Part shown: piece by piece, positions 52,370 to 61,979 of the stretch | Numbering within the stretch: the first letter of the stretch is position 1 | How the letters are laid out: every line of letters starts with the position of its first letter | Assembly (NCBI RefSeq): GCF_963675975.1 | Contig: NZ_OY780939.1 | Coordinates: 1,426,001-1,490,000 of the forward strand | DNA from: Halarcobacter sp. | GTDB taxonomy: Bacteria > Campylobacterota > Campylobacteria > Campylobacterales > Arcobacteraceae | Direction: 5' to 3' | Length of the DNA: 64,000 nucleotides | Program-made: the position numbers and the translations under genes | Notes under the pieces: model-generated | Told to the model about the DNA's origin: nothing | The model's database searches: none | What the model saw: only the letters and a program-made list of their open reading frames with translations

Positions 52370-55063
52370 ATGAAAAGTTGGAGTATAGGAAGTAAATTGA
52401 ATTTACTTATTTTAGTAAGTTCTATAGTTGGTTTGGTTATTGCCTTTAGTATGTTTTCTTTTTATTTAGGAAACGTTAAATTGGGAGTTTATAAAGAAGC
52501 AACAAAAAATTTAAACTCAATTGTTAAACAAAAGGTTTTAGCTAAAGAGGAGATATGTATATCAAATGCAGTATCAATTGCAAATGATGGAAAAATAGTT
52601 GAAGCTTTAAAAAATAAAGATAGAGATGAACTTGTTTCTATTATGCAAAAACTTTCAAAAGATTTTAAAGATAATACAAACTTTAAAAACATAAAAATAC
52701 ATCTTCATGACAATGAAGGAAACTCTTTTTTAAGATCATGGAAACCTGAAAAATATGGTGATAAACTTTTAGATATAAGAGAAGCTATTTCAAGTGTTCA
52801 CGCAAATAAAAAAGCAGTAGTAGGAACAGAGGTTGGTGTTTCAAATGTAAATCTAGTAGGTGTTGCACCCATAACTAGCAATGGTGAATTTATTGGAAGT
52901 GTAGAGTTTAAAGCTGGATATAATTCAATTATAAAAGATGTGAAAAAATATTATCACTCTAATGTATTAATGTTATTAGATAAAGAAAAAATTTCTAATA
53001 AGTCTATTCTTGAAAAACTTAAAAAAGTAGGAAAATATGCTTTAAATCAAAAAACATATGATGAACAGTTTGCAAATTATGTTTCTTCTTTAAATCTTTC
53101 AGATATTGAAAAAAACACTTATTATGTAGGAGATGAGTACTTTATTACATTAAATCCAATTGTAGATTATTCGGGGGATAAAATTGGTTATTATGTAGTT
53201 GGTGAAGAGATTAAACATATTGAAGAGTTAGTAGCTCATTCCCAATCAATTATATACATGGCTTTAGCACTAATAGTGGTTATTTTACTTCTAATAAGTG
53301 TTATAATTGCTATTTTCTCAAGAAAAATTATCATAAAACCACTAAAAGAGTTAGATAATGCAATTACTTCAATAAATAAAAATTCAGACACTTCAAATAG
53401 GGTGGATGTAGAAAGAGAAGATGAAATAGGAAAAGTTGCACAAAATTTCAATAACTACTTAGATAAAATAGAAAATGGAATAAAACAAGATGCTAAAGTT
53501 ATAGAAGAAGCAATTGATATTGTTCATAAAGCTAAAGAGGGATTCTATACATATGATATAAAAGAAATTGCAAGCTCTCCTCAAGTTGAAGAGTTAAAAC
53601 AAAAAGTAAATGAGATGTTAAAAGTTACAAAAGATAACTTATCAATTATTACAAATGCCCTAATTCAATATGGTAATGCCCACTATGATTATTCAATTGA
53701 TGCAAAAAGTTCAGGTAATGTTGGATCATTAATTAAAGGAACAAACGCTTTAGGAACTTCTGTATCAGAGCTTTTAAATATGGTAGATAATTCTAGTAAA
53801 AGATTATCTACAAATGCTGAAGCGTTAGCCTCAACTTCTGAGCAATTATCAGCATCGTCTTTACAACAAGCAGCTTCTTTAGAAGAAACAGCAGCAGCTA
53901 TTGAAGAGATAACTTCAACTATTACTCAAAATGATGAGAAAACTAAAAAGATGTTAATAATCTCAAAAGAGATGGAAGCAACAAGTCAAGAAGATGATAG
54001 ATTAGCCCATGAAACTGGAAAATCAATGGAAGATATTAATAAAGCTACAGATGATATTGTAGATGCAATTACAATAATTGATCAAATTGCATTTCAAACA
54101 AATATTCTTTCACTTAATGCAGCTGTTGAAGCAGCTACAGCTGGAGAAGCAGGAAAAGGTTTTGCAGTAGTAGCTCAAGAGGTTAGAAATCTAGCAAGTA
54201 GATCTGCTGAAGCTGCTAAAGAGATTAAAGATTTAGTTATTTATGCCCAAGAAAAAACAAAAAATGGTAAAGGTACAGCTGACAAGATGGTAGAGAGTTT
54301 TAACTTTTTAAGTTCAAAAGTATCAGAAGTAGCTTCTTTAGTAGGGGAAGTTTCAGCTGCTTCAAATGAACAAAGACAAGGTATGAACCAAATCAATGAT
54401 GCAATAAACCAATTAGATAAGTCAACCCAAGAAAATGCAAATGCTTCAGAAGCAGTATCTCAAAAAGCGATGGCTTTAAGTGAGTTATCTTCACAATTAG
54501 TTTCTATTATTCAAAGAACAAGCTTTGATAAATCAAAAGAAAAATCGGTGTGTAATGTAAATCTTGTATTTGATACAACAAAATTAAAACTTGATCATAT
54601 CTCATTTAAAGAAAACAACTTTAGCAAAGTTGGGCAAGGTGAATCATGGAAAGTAAAAAATCACCATGAATGTGATTTAGGTAAGTGGATAGAAGCTCAT
54701 TCAAATGAAGGATTTACAAAAAATAAAGATTGGGAAGATTTATTAAAAGCCCATGAAAATGTTCACAGTTGCGTACAAAAATATATAGATGTAGATTCAA
54801 AAGATAAAAAAGATAGTCAATTAATTGGCATCGCAAAAAATATTGAAGAGAATACAACAGCTGTATTTAATTATATAGATAAAATAAAAGAACATAAATG
54901 CGATGAAATGAGATTAGAAAGAGGGCGTGATACATTTAAAGAGGAAAAAGACCCAAAAAAATACCATAAAAAAATTAATGAGTACAAAAAAGAGGAGTCT
55001 TTGCACGATAGAAAAGGTGTTATAAAAGACAATAGTAAGGACGATGAATGGGAAAGTTTTTAG
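52370..55063 (+). CDS. methyl-accepting chemotaxis protein with dCache, CZB domain and WxxF tether
   Basis: Transmembrane chemoreceptor of 897 residues. TM1 is about 9-33 and TM2 about 293-316; the periplasmic part between them looks like a double Cache domain ([14 protein letters not shown] motif). HAMP follows (about 317-370), then the signalling coiled coil with the tip [19 protein letters not shown] (about 569-587). A CZB zinc-binding domain (about 740-800) shows [12 protein letters not shown] and AHENVH. The last residues, DEWESF, fit the pentapeptide that tethers CheR in some receptors, at the end of a charged linker. Such CZB receptors sense zinc or oxidants. No chemotaxis genes are adjacent. 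Confidence 0.93.
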   Translation: MKSWSIGSKLNLLILVSSIVGLVIAFSMFSFYLGNVKLGVYKEATKNLNSIVKQKVLAKEEICISNAVSIANDGKIVEALKNKDRDELVSIMQKLSKDFKDNTNFKNIKIHLHDNEGNSFLRSWKPEKYGDKLLDIREAISSVHANKKAVVGTEVGVSNVNLVGVAPITSNGEFIGSVEFKAGYNSIIKDVKKYYHSNVLMLLDKEKISNKSILEKLKKVGKYALNQKTYDEQFANYVSSLNLSDIEKNTYYVGDEYFITLNPIVDYSGDKIGYYVVGEEIKHIEELVAHSQSIIYMALALIVVILLLISVIIAIFSRKIIIKPLKELDNAITSINKNSDTSNRVDVEREDEIGKVAQNFNNYLDKIENGIKQDAKVIEEAIDIVHKAKEGFYTYDIKEIASSPQVEELKQKVNEMLKVTKDNLSIITNALIQYGNAHYDYSIDAKSSGNVGSLIKGTNALGTSVSELLNMVDNSSKRLSTNAEALASTSEQLSASSLQQAASLEETAAAIEEITSTITQNDEKTKKMLIISKEMEATSQEDDRLAHETGKSMEDINKATDDIVDAITIIDQIAFQTNILSLNAAVEAATAGEAGKGFAVVAQEVRNLASRSAEAAKEIKDLVIYAQEKTKNGKGTADKMVESFNFLSSKVSEVASLVGEVSAASNEQRQGMNQINDAINQLDKSTQENANASEAVSQKAMALSELSSQLVSIIQRTSFDKSKEKSVCNVNLVFDTTKLKLDHISFKENNFSKVGQGESWKVKNHHECDLGKWIEAHSNEGFTKNKDWEDLLKAHENVHSCVQKYIDVDSKDKKDSQLIGIAKNIEENTTAVFNYIDKIKEHKCDEMRLERGRDTFKEEKDPKKYHKKINEYKKEESLHDRKGVIKDNSKDDEWESF

Positions 55064-55080
55064 TCAATTTGTAACATTAA

Positions 55081-55091
55081 CTATTGATTAA
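55081..55091. repeat. left boundary direct repeat (candidate att core)
   Basis: CTATTGATTAA lies 18 bp after the chemoreceptor stop and recurs in the same orientation at 63227-63237, just past the last cargo gene. The two copies bracket the integrase, Rep and ATPase-HNH genes. A short core like this is plausible for a tyrosine recombinase, but the AT-rich sequence makes chance matching possible. Confidence 0.4.
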
Positions 55092-55124
55092 TACTCAATA
55101 CCTTAGTGATGGTATTTAGAAGAG

Positions 55125-56168
55125 TTACTGTGCTACTTTTGTGTTCATAGTATCTAGTACAGAAACTTTTCTTACTGTTCTTCTTCTAAGGTATTTAGTA
55201 TATTTCTCTAATGTGATATTTGCAGATTTATGACCTAACATAGAAGATACCCAAAGTAAATCTTCTCCATTTGATAACATGTTACTTGCAAAAGAATGTC
55301 TTAGTTGATATATTCCTCTTGTTTTTAGATTACATTTTTTTAAGAGTTTTTTCCAATTACTGGCTAAAGAATTAGAATCAAGAAAATGTTTATCTGTACA
55401 AGGAGAAATAAAAACATACTCACCAAGTCCAGTTAATCTTTGTTGAGATTTTAAAAATTTTTCACATTGAGGAAGCATATCAATTACTCTTTGAGAACTT
55501 TTTGTTTTTGGAGATTGAATAAACCCTTTTGTTATAGTTCTATTTACTTCTATTGTATAATTAGTAAAATCTATTTCACTCCATTTTAAACCTAAAACTT
55601 CACCAGTTCTAAGACCTGTAAAAAAGTTAATTCCTATAAGGTTTTTAAACCAATTAATTTTACAAGTATCTAACAAGTACATAATTTCATCAAATGTAAA
55701 AGGATTTAATGAATAACTTTTTGTAAATCTTGGTTTTGAAATAACTAAAGGAGTAGTTTTTATGTACTCCCTTAGTATTGCTTTCTCAATAGCTGGCTTA
55801 AAAACTGATAGAGCATTTATTAAAGTACTTCTATCACTAAATGTTTTATACCATTTTTCTATATCAATAGGTTTTATCTCATTGATAAGCGTATCATTAA
55901 AATAGTTTTTTATTCTATTTCTAAAAATACTTTCATATGCTCTATAAGTTGTTTGTTTTAGAGTTTCTTCTTTTTCATCTAAAACCTCTTCACAAAGCTC
56001 AACAATAGTTGGAACATTTTTATTAACATCAAACTTTTTAAAGAACTCATCATTTTTATAATATGATGTAACTAGTTTTCTATTTTCTTTTGTATCTTTT
56101 AATTTGGTAGATACTCTTTGACCATTTATTCTGACATATAGTATGTCATTACGAGAGTAAAATTTCAT
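55125..56168 (-). CDS. tyrosine recombinase/phage-type integrase
   Basis: Site-specific integrase of 347 residues. A SAM-like N-terminal core-binding domain (about 50-140) precedes the catalytic domain. Active-site residues are R187 in GLRTGEV, K223 in KTKSSQR, R290 in YQLRHSF, H313 in LGHKS and nucleophile Y323 in LEKYTKY. The first histidine of the HxxR box is Y287 here, a known variant in phage integrases. It is last in the operon, overlapping the helix-turn-helix gene by 4 bp (ATGA), and its stop codon adjoins the left arm-type repeat. Confidence 0.95.
   Translation of the reverse strand: MKFYSRNDILYVRINGQRVSTKLKDTKENRKLVTSYYKNDEFFKKFDVNKNVPTIVELCEEVLDEKEETLKQTTYRAYESIFRNRIKNYFNDTLINEIKPIDIEKWYKTFSDRSTLINALSVFKPAIEKAILREYIKTTPLVISKPRFTKSYSLNPFTFDEIMYLLDTCKINWFKNLIGINFFTGLRTGEVLGLKWSEIDFTNYTIEVNRTITKGFIQSPKTKSSQRVIDMLPQCEKFLKSQQRLTGLGEYVFISPCTDKHFLDSNSLASNWKKLLKKCNLKTRGIYQLRHSFASNMLSNGEDLLWVSSMLGHKSANITLEKYTKYLRRRTVRKVSVLDTMNTKVAQ
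55127..55148. repeat. left arm-type tandem repeat
   Basis: Two half-sites 11 bp apart, TGTGCTACTTT then TGTGTTCATAG, at the very end of the integrase gene. The counterpart at 63091-63112 agrees with it at 18 of 22 positions. Such tandem repeats are what integrase arm-binding domains recognise. Confidence 0.45.
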
Positions 56169-56458
56169 TTTTTCTCCTTGAAATTTACAATCGCACTTTC
56201 TATAAATTTGATTTTAACACGATTACCATTAAGATTTTTAGTGTAATGAATACCTTGTTTTAATCTTCCATCTTTCATCATCAAATGAAGAGTACTATCA
56301 CTAACATTTAGATACTTCTTTACTCCTGCTCTTTTAGATAAATCAAGTTTAGGAACTAAATCGTTTTCTAGCTTTTCTAATCTAGTATGTATCTGTTCTA
56401 AATAATTTAGAAGTTTAGGAATATCTTCTAAGTTCTCAAATGCTTGGAGATTCATCAT
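56165..56458 (-). CDS. helix-turn-helix protein, excisionase-like
   Basis: Protein of 97 residues. The first half is a short coiled coil (LNYLEQIHTRLEKLENDL); the second half (about 42-95) resembles the MerR/excisionase-type winged helix (KKYLNVSDSTLHLMMKDGRLKQ, then HYTKNLNGNRVKIKF). It overlaps Rep upstream by 23 bp and the integrase downstream by 4 bp, so it is coupled to both. A role as recombination directionality factor or copy regulator is inferred from position. Confidence 0.65.
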   Translation of the reverse strand: MMNLQAFENLEDIPKLLNYLEQIHTRLEKLENDLVPKLDLSKRAGVKKYLNVSDSTLHLMMKDGRLKQGIHYTKNLNGNRVKIKFIESAIVNFKEKK

Positions 56459-57788
56459 CCACCTCCACTTTAATAACTTCTGGCATTAAACCTCTAAACT
56501 TCAATTCTCTTAATGCAACATTATACATATCACTAAACCATTGTGATTCATGTTGAACATTTTGAATCTTATCTGCATATCTAAATAGTTCATAATCATT
56601 AAGCTCTACAACTGATACAGTTCTAGTTGGAGTTATTATTGAGCCATCTTCTAATTGTCTTAATCTTTTGATATTTCCTTCTTTATCAATAATATCTATA
56701 TCAACATATCTTTGTTTGATTTGTTCTTTTTTAGGCTTTGGATTTAATATAGAATCTTTTGCTTTTAAATATAGCTCTTTTAAATACTCTATATCTAATG
56801 TAAGATTATTTATATATGCTTTTCTAATAAGTCCTAAGTATTCAAACTCAAACTTGTTTTCATCATATATTGATAACTTTCTTTTTACTCTTTCTAAAGA
56901 TATTGTAGATTGTAAAAAAGATTCAATGTTAAAATCATTTTTAATCTCTTCCCAAATTGGATGTGTTTTAGCTTGATATTTATTGTTTTGTAAATTAGCT
57001 TCTGAAATAGAACTTGTATCTATTAGTCTAATTTCATCCATAGCGTTTTGAAATAGATTCTTTGTATTAGATAATACCTCTTCTACTGTTTGAATCTCAT
57101 ATTGTCTTAAATGTCTTCTATGTAATTGAAACTCTATATTAAATATTGGTTGTTCCATGTCAAAGTCATTACTTAAAAAGTACTCATTCATAATCTCAAA
57201 CTTTTTAGATTTCTTTAGTTCTAGACTTTTATTGTAAAGTCTTAATTTAAAAGGGTCTTTCCCTATATAAATAGTTTGAGTTGAATTTGCATCTCCAATT
57301 TCATTAATAGTTGAATATTTTCTTTTTCTAGTTACAAACATATCTTTTTTTACAAAAGAAAAGTCATGTTGAATAAAGCAGTTTATATCTACTCTTGTAA
57401 TAGGTATAAAATTAGTTATATATCCATCTAACATTTTTTTGAGTAATTCAATAATAGAATTAATACCAATAGTATAAATACCATTTCCTTGAAGCTGTAC
57501 TCTAATATCATTTAATCCTCTATTATCTTTTATATCTTTAAATCCAATTCTAAAAAGCTCATGTTGAGACTCTTTAAAAAAGTAAAAACCTTCTCTTCTT
57601 CCTAAGTATTGTAAAGTGATATCATTTATTTTTATATGGATATCTTTCTTTTCAAACTGTATTTCTTTTTTTCTAAAGACTCCTTTTATATCTTCCATTT
57701 GGTCTAATATGTCTAAGTATAAATTGTCATATTCCTCATTAGATTCAAAGAAGAAGTATAAAGAGTCTATGCCATATATTTTTTTCAT
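56436..57788 (-). CDS. replication initiation factor-like protein (Rep_trans type)
   Basis: Protein of 450 residues that resembles the rolling-circle replication initiation factor family. Features are TRVDIN with R132 and D134, TIYIGKDPFKLRLYNKSLEL at 172-191 with Y185 as candidate catalytic tyrosine, and FNIEFQLHRRHLRQY after it. Such proteins nick a hairpin-associated origin. A strong hairpin region lies 46-142 bp upstream of its start. The C-terminal 150 residues have no recognised domain. The assignment is by pattern memory, not a search. Confidence 0.65.
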   Translation of the reverse strand: MKKIYGIDSLYFFFESNEEYDNLYLDILDQMEDIKGVFRKKEIQFEKKDIHIKINDITLQYLGRREGFYFFKESQHELFRIGFKDIKDNRGLNDIRVQLQGNGIYTIGINSIIELLKKMLDGYITNFIPITRVDINCFIQHDFSFVKKDMFVTRKRKYSTINEIGDANSTQTIYIGKDPFKLRLYNKSLELKKSKKFEIMNEYFLSNDFDMEQPIFNIEFQLHRRHLRQYEIQTVEEVLSNTKNLFQNAMDEIRLIDTSSISEANLQNNKYQAKTHPIWEEIKNDFNIESFLQSTISLERVKRKLSIYDENKFEFEYLGLIRKAYINNLTLDIEYLKELYLKAKDSILNPKPKKEQIKQRYVDIDIIDKEGNIKRLRQLEDGSIITPTRTVSVVELNDYELFRYADKIQNVQHESQWFSDMYNVALRELKFRGLMPEVIKVEVDDESPSI

Positions 57789-57833
57789 GGTTTCCTCTTT
57801 GTTATATTTGTTGTTTTAATTAAGTGTTCTAGG

Positions 57834-57865
57834 AAGGGGTATTACTATTAATAAATATACCCCTT
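57834..57865. other. hairpin upstream of the Rep-like gene
   Basis: AAGGGGTAT pairs perfectly with ATACCCCTT around a 14-base loop made only of A, C and T. It is 46 bp upstream of the Rep start. It could be a terminator for plus-strand transcripts (TTTT follows) or part of a replication origin. Confidence 0.5.
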
Positions 57866-57874
57866 TTCGTCTCT

Positions 57875-57930
57875 CAAAGAAGAGCTGAGAAAAAGTGTGT
57901 CTCCCCACACTTTTGTCTCATCTTTCTTTG
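57875..57930. other. long interrupted hairpin, candidate rolling-circle origin
   Basis: Three nested stems fold into one hairpin: CAAAGAAGA with TCTTTCTTTG (one bulge), GAGA with TCTC, and AAAAGTGTG with CACACTTTT around a 6-base loop. It sits between the Rep-like gene and the small protein gene, the usual place of a double-strand origin for such initiators. Function as nick site or origin is inferred. Confidence 0.5.
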
Positions 57931-57931
57931 G

Positions 57932-58189
57932 CTAAACGCCATAGAAGCTATATTGTTTAGAAATGATTCCAACATCTACGCTAACTTCTTTGTTTATTTT
58001 GTCTCTATAGAGCATAATTCTAGTATCAGGTATAGAGATTGTATGAAGCTCTTTTATCTTTGTTCCATTAGCTCTGATTGTTTCTACTAAGATTTGAAGT
58101 TTTGCTTTTACATCAACTTCTAATCCATCCTCTTTTTTGTATTTACTTTTATCAACTATATTGATAAGTTGTCCTACAAGTTTTAACAT
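57932..58189 (-). CDS. small protein, possible ssDNA-binding
   Basis: Protein of 85 residues without a certain family. The alternating hydrophobic pattern (VDVKAKLQILVETI, KIKELHTISIPDTRIML, EVSVDVGIIS) suggests a small beta-rich OB-like fold, as in phage helix-destabilising proteins that partner Rep initiators. It lies upstream of the Rep-like gene on the same strand, with the long hairpin between them. RBS is AAGGA. The ssDNA-binding role is inferred from fold pattern and position. Confidence 0.5.
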   Translation of the reverse strand: MLKLVGQLINIVDKSKYKKEDGLEVDVKAKLQILVETIRANGTKIKELHTISIPDTRIMLYRDKINKEVSVDVGIISKQYSFYGV

Positions 58190-58298
58190 TGTTTTTCCTT
58201 TGTAATTTTTATTTACAAAGCGCGCTATGTATTAATTAGATATCTGATTGGAAGTTTGACAGATTTTTTATATTTGCTCAATGCAAATATGAAAGTTT

Positions 58299-59381
58299 TT
58301 ATCTTTTGATTTTGTATTGACTTTTTTTCAAAGATAATTGTAGTAAGTCTCTAAAAAGTTTTAAAAACCTAGGGTTATCGTAAATAGGATGTTTCTTTTT
58401 ATTCTTTTGAGTAATTTTCTCCATAATTGGTTTATCAAAAAATAAATCTTTTAATTGAATTTCTTTGTTTAAATCTCTAGCATTATATTTAAAATAATCA
58501 ATATCTACAATATTTTCTAGAAGGTCATTTAAAAAATCTATAAAATCAGTTTGATTACCAAAGCCATACCTATTAATTTCACTAAATGGAAAAAGTGAAA
58601 TAGTCCAAAATCTCATACTATGAATAAAATCAGTTTCTTTTAAACCTTGTGAAGCATTTAGTCTTTTTTTCATTTTTAGTATAATTTTTAGAATCTCTAT
58701 ATCATTTTCATTTTTTAAATATTTAAATGTATTCTCATTAATAGTGCTAAGAATAATTATTGCTTCATAAGGTTTTTTTTCAAAGTTTTTTATACCCTTA
58801 AGTATTCTTTCTAATTCTTCATTTTCATTTACTAATTTTAGAATATCTTCAACATCATTTTTTATAGACTGAAGTACCTCTGATATATCTCTATTTGAAG
58901 AAAAAGCAACTCCTTTTTCTTTAAGTGGAATAGTATCATCATCTTTTATTTTTAAAAATTCATTCATGAGATTTTTTTGATAGTTTATTATAAAAAACAT
59001 ATCAAATAATGATTTTGAATATTTGACATTATCGATTATCTTTACTTCATCATTTAATACTAATTTTTTTAAATTGTCTTCAAAATCATAAGAACAATTT
59101 TCATTAAGGGAATAATGAAATTTATTAAATGTATTATCAATGATATTTTCTATTTCTTTTTCATTAGTCTTTTCAAGTTTTGGGGCTACTATTTTTAATA
59201 AACTATCGAATAGTTCTGAGAAGTCAACTTTTGTATTATGTTGATTTTCCCAATTTCTATTTGCAAAGATTTTTAATCTATGTGTATCAATTAGCTTTTC
59301 AAGTTTTTTGTATGAAGTATTTAATTTATTCATACTTTTTATAGAATTTATGATGTAAGTTATTGAGTTCTTATAATTCAT
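58299..59381 (-). CDS. uncharacterised 360-residue protein, divergent from the ATPase-HNH pair
   Basis: I do not recognise this gene. It encodes a mostly helical, lysine-rich protein of 360 residues with no signal peptide, membrane span or known catalytic motif. Notable segments are KKLEKLIDTHRLKIFANRNW near the N-terminus and the aromatic stretch SMRFWTISLFPFSEINRYGFGNQTDF about two thirds along, split here as RFWTISLFPFSEINRYG. A 123-bp gap separates its start from that of the ATPase, so promoters are back to back. It could be a third defence component, a regulator or an unrelated cargo gene. The stop is followed by ATATTTGC/GCAAATAT (58269-58290), a possible terminator. Confidence 0.6.
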   Translation of the reverse strand: MNYKNSITYIINSIKSMNKLNTSYKKLEKLIDTHRLKIFANRNWENQHNTKVDFSELFDSLLKIVAPKLEKTNEKEIENIIDNTFNKFHYSLNENCSYDFEDNLKKLVLNDEVKIIDNVKYSKSLFDMFFIINYQKNLMNEFLKIKDDDTIPLKEKGVAFSSNRDISEVLQSIKNDVEDILKLVNENEELERILKGIKNFEKKPYEAIIILSTINENTFKYLKNENDIEILKIILKMKKRLNASQGLKETDFIHSMRFWTISLFPFSEINRYGFGNQTDFIDFLNDLLENIVDIDYFKYNARDLNKEIQLKDLFFDKPIMEKITQKNKKKHPIYDNPRFLKLFRDLLQLSLKKSQYKIKR

Positions 59382-59504
59382 AAAATTATTATATATTAAC
59401 TTTATTGAAACAATAAAATATTTTTATATTCAAAGTTAATTTTATTATCAAATTAATTATATATATGTATAATTAATTTAAAATATTTTGTATAAAGAAC
59501 TATT

Positions 59505-61979
59505 ATGAGATTACTTTTTATTTACTTTTACAAAGAGTTCGCAACTTTTGAAAAAGACAGCATTGTACATCTATCTAAAAAATATAAATTTACTTTAGAT
59601 AATGAAAAATCCTCTGAAAATCAATTTTATTTTAAAAAAAAAGAAAATATTGATTTTATAAATGATTTTTATTCAGAAAATATAGATATAGGTTTACTTC
59701 TTGGTGAAAATGGCACAGGTAAAAGTGTACTATTAAATTCTATAAGAGATGAAAAGAATGATTATTCAATTTGTATATATGAAGAAAGAGATAAGTTTTA
59801 TATTTTAGATAATAATTTAACAAAATTGAGAAGACATAAATTATATGGTGAGTTTAACATTCCTTATGAAGAGGAATCTGACTTTTTTGTAAGAATAGAT
59901 AATAAAAAGATAGAGACTGAAAGAAAATTCAAATCGATATATTATAGTTCTATAGTAGAAAAAATAAATAAAAATCTAAAAGATGACTCTAATATTTCAG
60001 ATGTTGAAATACTTTCTAAAATCGATGGAGACTCTTTAGATAAAAAAATTGAATTACTTGAAATAAGTGATTTACATAAAATGTATAAATTTAATTATAA
60101 TTATGCAATAAATCCATCAAAAACATTTTTCAAAGATGCAAAAGAGTTTATTAAAGATTCATATATTTTACTTTTTCAAAAAGTGATGGAACTTTTAAAT
60201 AAAAATAAAGAGTATGAAAAAATAGAAAAGATTTTTGATAAGTTACCTAAGTTTATTATGGATGATATTGTTGAGTATTATTTAGAAGAAAAAGAAATAT
60301 TTATTGAGGAAATAAAAGAGAACCAAAAAATTGTTAAAGAGTATTTAGAAGTTTATAAAAAAAATATTTATAACTATTTGAGAATTGGAAAAATTGATGT
60401 AGATGAAGAACTTTTAAAAATAAATAAAAGAGCTGTTGAAAATGAGAACAGATTATTTAATGATGATTTTTTTAATGAATTATCTAAAATAAATTTTGAT
60501 TTAAAGAGAGAAAATATAAAAGTTATATTAGAAAGTGTAAGAAAACTTTTTAAGATTAAATATAGACGATATCGAACTAAGGATTTTGAAGATAATTCAA
60601 AGAGAATGTTAATGTATTTTGGTATAGAAAAAGCATTTGAAATGTGTTTGGAACGACTTAAATCTCGAGATAAAAAAATAGATGACATAAAAAATGTATT
60701 TGAAATATATAAGTTGTATTATTTAAGACAAGAGATGGGATATAATAGTTTTATTTTAATTGATTTATTTAAAAAAGGAAAATTTGAAGATATCTTATTA
60801 TTAGACAAAAAAAATAAATCTATTCAACTCTCAAAAGATAATAAAGTGATAGAAGATAATAAAGAAAAAACCCTAAATGAGATAAAAAAAATTGTTGAAG
60901 ATAATTACTCTTCATTTTATAATATACTTATAGATAAATTAGAAGATGTTGATGATAATATATTAAAATTATTGATAATAAAAAAGGTTGAAAAAGAAAA
61001 AAATACTGAGAAGGCTAATTATGATAAAACAGATTATAATAGAGCTTCATATGTATGTTTGGTTAGTCTTTTAAAAAGTGCTTTTATTGAAGATGAAGAA
61101 AAAAAATATTTATTAAATATTTTGAATGAGAAAGAAAAGTTTATAGAGTATAATTTACTGGTTATATATAATCAAAAATATAAAGATAATTCTCCTATTG
61201 ACTCAAACTCAGAACTAAACTTTCAAAAATATAAAAAATTTGTAAAAGATGGAATTCAGCCTTTTAGTTTTTCTTTTGAACCTCCTATTTCCTCAGGACA
61301 AAAAGCAAAAGAGGTAATAAATGCAAGAATAAATGATGCAATTCAACAAATAATTAAAGAAAATAAAGATGAAAATATTTTAATACTTTTAGATGAAGCA
61401 GATTTAAAACTTCATCTTGAGTGGCAAAGACAATTTTTATATGATTTAATAGAGTTCTTAAAGACATATAGTGAAAATAAATTTTATATACTTTATTCTA
61501 CACATTCACCAATGATATTATCTGATATTACAAATGATAGGGTTGTGTTTTTAAAAAAAGAAGAAAATGCAAAATTTTCAGAAGATAAACAAGATTTTAC
61601 TAAAAGTACCTTTGGTGCAAATATTTATGATATTTATGCAGATAGCTTTTTTGTAGATGATTTTATGGGTAAATTTGCACAAGATAAAATAACTTATATA
61701 ATAGAACGGATAGAGTCTCATGGAATTGATAAGCAAACAATTACAGAAGAAGAATCCAAAAATCTTTTAAAAGTTGTAAAAAATATAGGTGAGCCACTTT
61801 TAAGAAATAAATTAGAAGATGAGATAAAGTCTTTATTTGAGATTAAAGATGATATTGATGAGATTGTTGAGAGTTTGAAAAGTGAGAGGTTTGAAGAGAT
61901 AAAAAAAGAATTAGATAAATATACTCAAGATAAACAAGAAAAGATATTAGCAAAACTATTTGGAAATCAAAATGATTAA
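59505..61979 (+). CDS. AAA/ABC-type ATPase of an ATPase-HNH defence-like pair
   Basis: Large ATPase of 824 residues with the split ABC/SMC-like head. Walker A is GENGTGKS (67-74); about 500 helical residues follow; then the signature-like SSGQ (596-599), Walker B with D630 and E631 in LILLDEADLKLH, and switch H667 in YSTHSPMIL. The FGANIYDIYADSFFVDDFMGKFAQ block after it is typical of OLD/PtuA-like antiphage ATPases. It overlaps the HNH gene and so works with it. Longer than typical PtuA, so the exact system type is open. An origin by transfer is inferred from the element. Confidence 0.8.
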   Translation: MRLLFIYFYKEFATFEKDSIVHLSKKYKFTLDNEKSSENQFYFKKKENIDFINDFYSENIDIGLLLGENGTGKSVLLNSIRDEKNDYSICIYEERDKFYILDNNLTKLRRHKLYGEFNIPYEEESDFFVRIDNKKIETERKFKSIYYSSIVEKINKNLKDDSNISDVEILSKIDGDSLDKKIELLEISDLHKMYKFNYNYAINPSKTFFKDAKEFIKDSYILLFQKVMELLNKNKEYEKIEKIFDKLPKFIMDDIVEYYLEEKEIFIEEIKENQKIVKEYLEVYKKNIYNYLRIGKIDVDEELLKINKRAVENENRLFNDDFFNELSKINFDLKRENIKVILESVRKLFKIKYRRYRTKDFEDNSKRMLMYFGIEKAFEMCLERLKSRDKKIDDIKNVFEIYKLYYLRQEMGYNSFILIDLFKKGKFEDILLLDKKNKSIQLSKDNKVIEDNKEKTLNEIKKIVEDNYSSFYNILIDKLEDVDDNILKLLIIKKVEKEKNTEKANYDKTDYNRASYVCLVSLLKSAFIEDEEKKYLLNILNEKEKFIEYNLLVIYNQKYKDNSPIDSNSELNFQKYKKFVKDGIQPFSFSFEPPISSGQKAKEVINARINDAIQQIIKENKDENILILLDEADLKLHLEWQRQFLYDLIEFLKTYSENKFYILYSTHSPMILSDITNDRVVFLKKEENAKFSEDKQDFTKSTFGANIYDIYADSFFVDDFMGKFAQDKITYIIERIESHGIDKQTITEEESKNLLKVVKNIGEPLLRNKLEDEIKSLFEIKDDIDEIVESLKSERFEEIKKELDKYTQDKQEKILAKLFGNQND

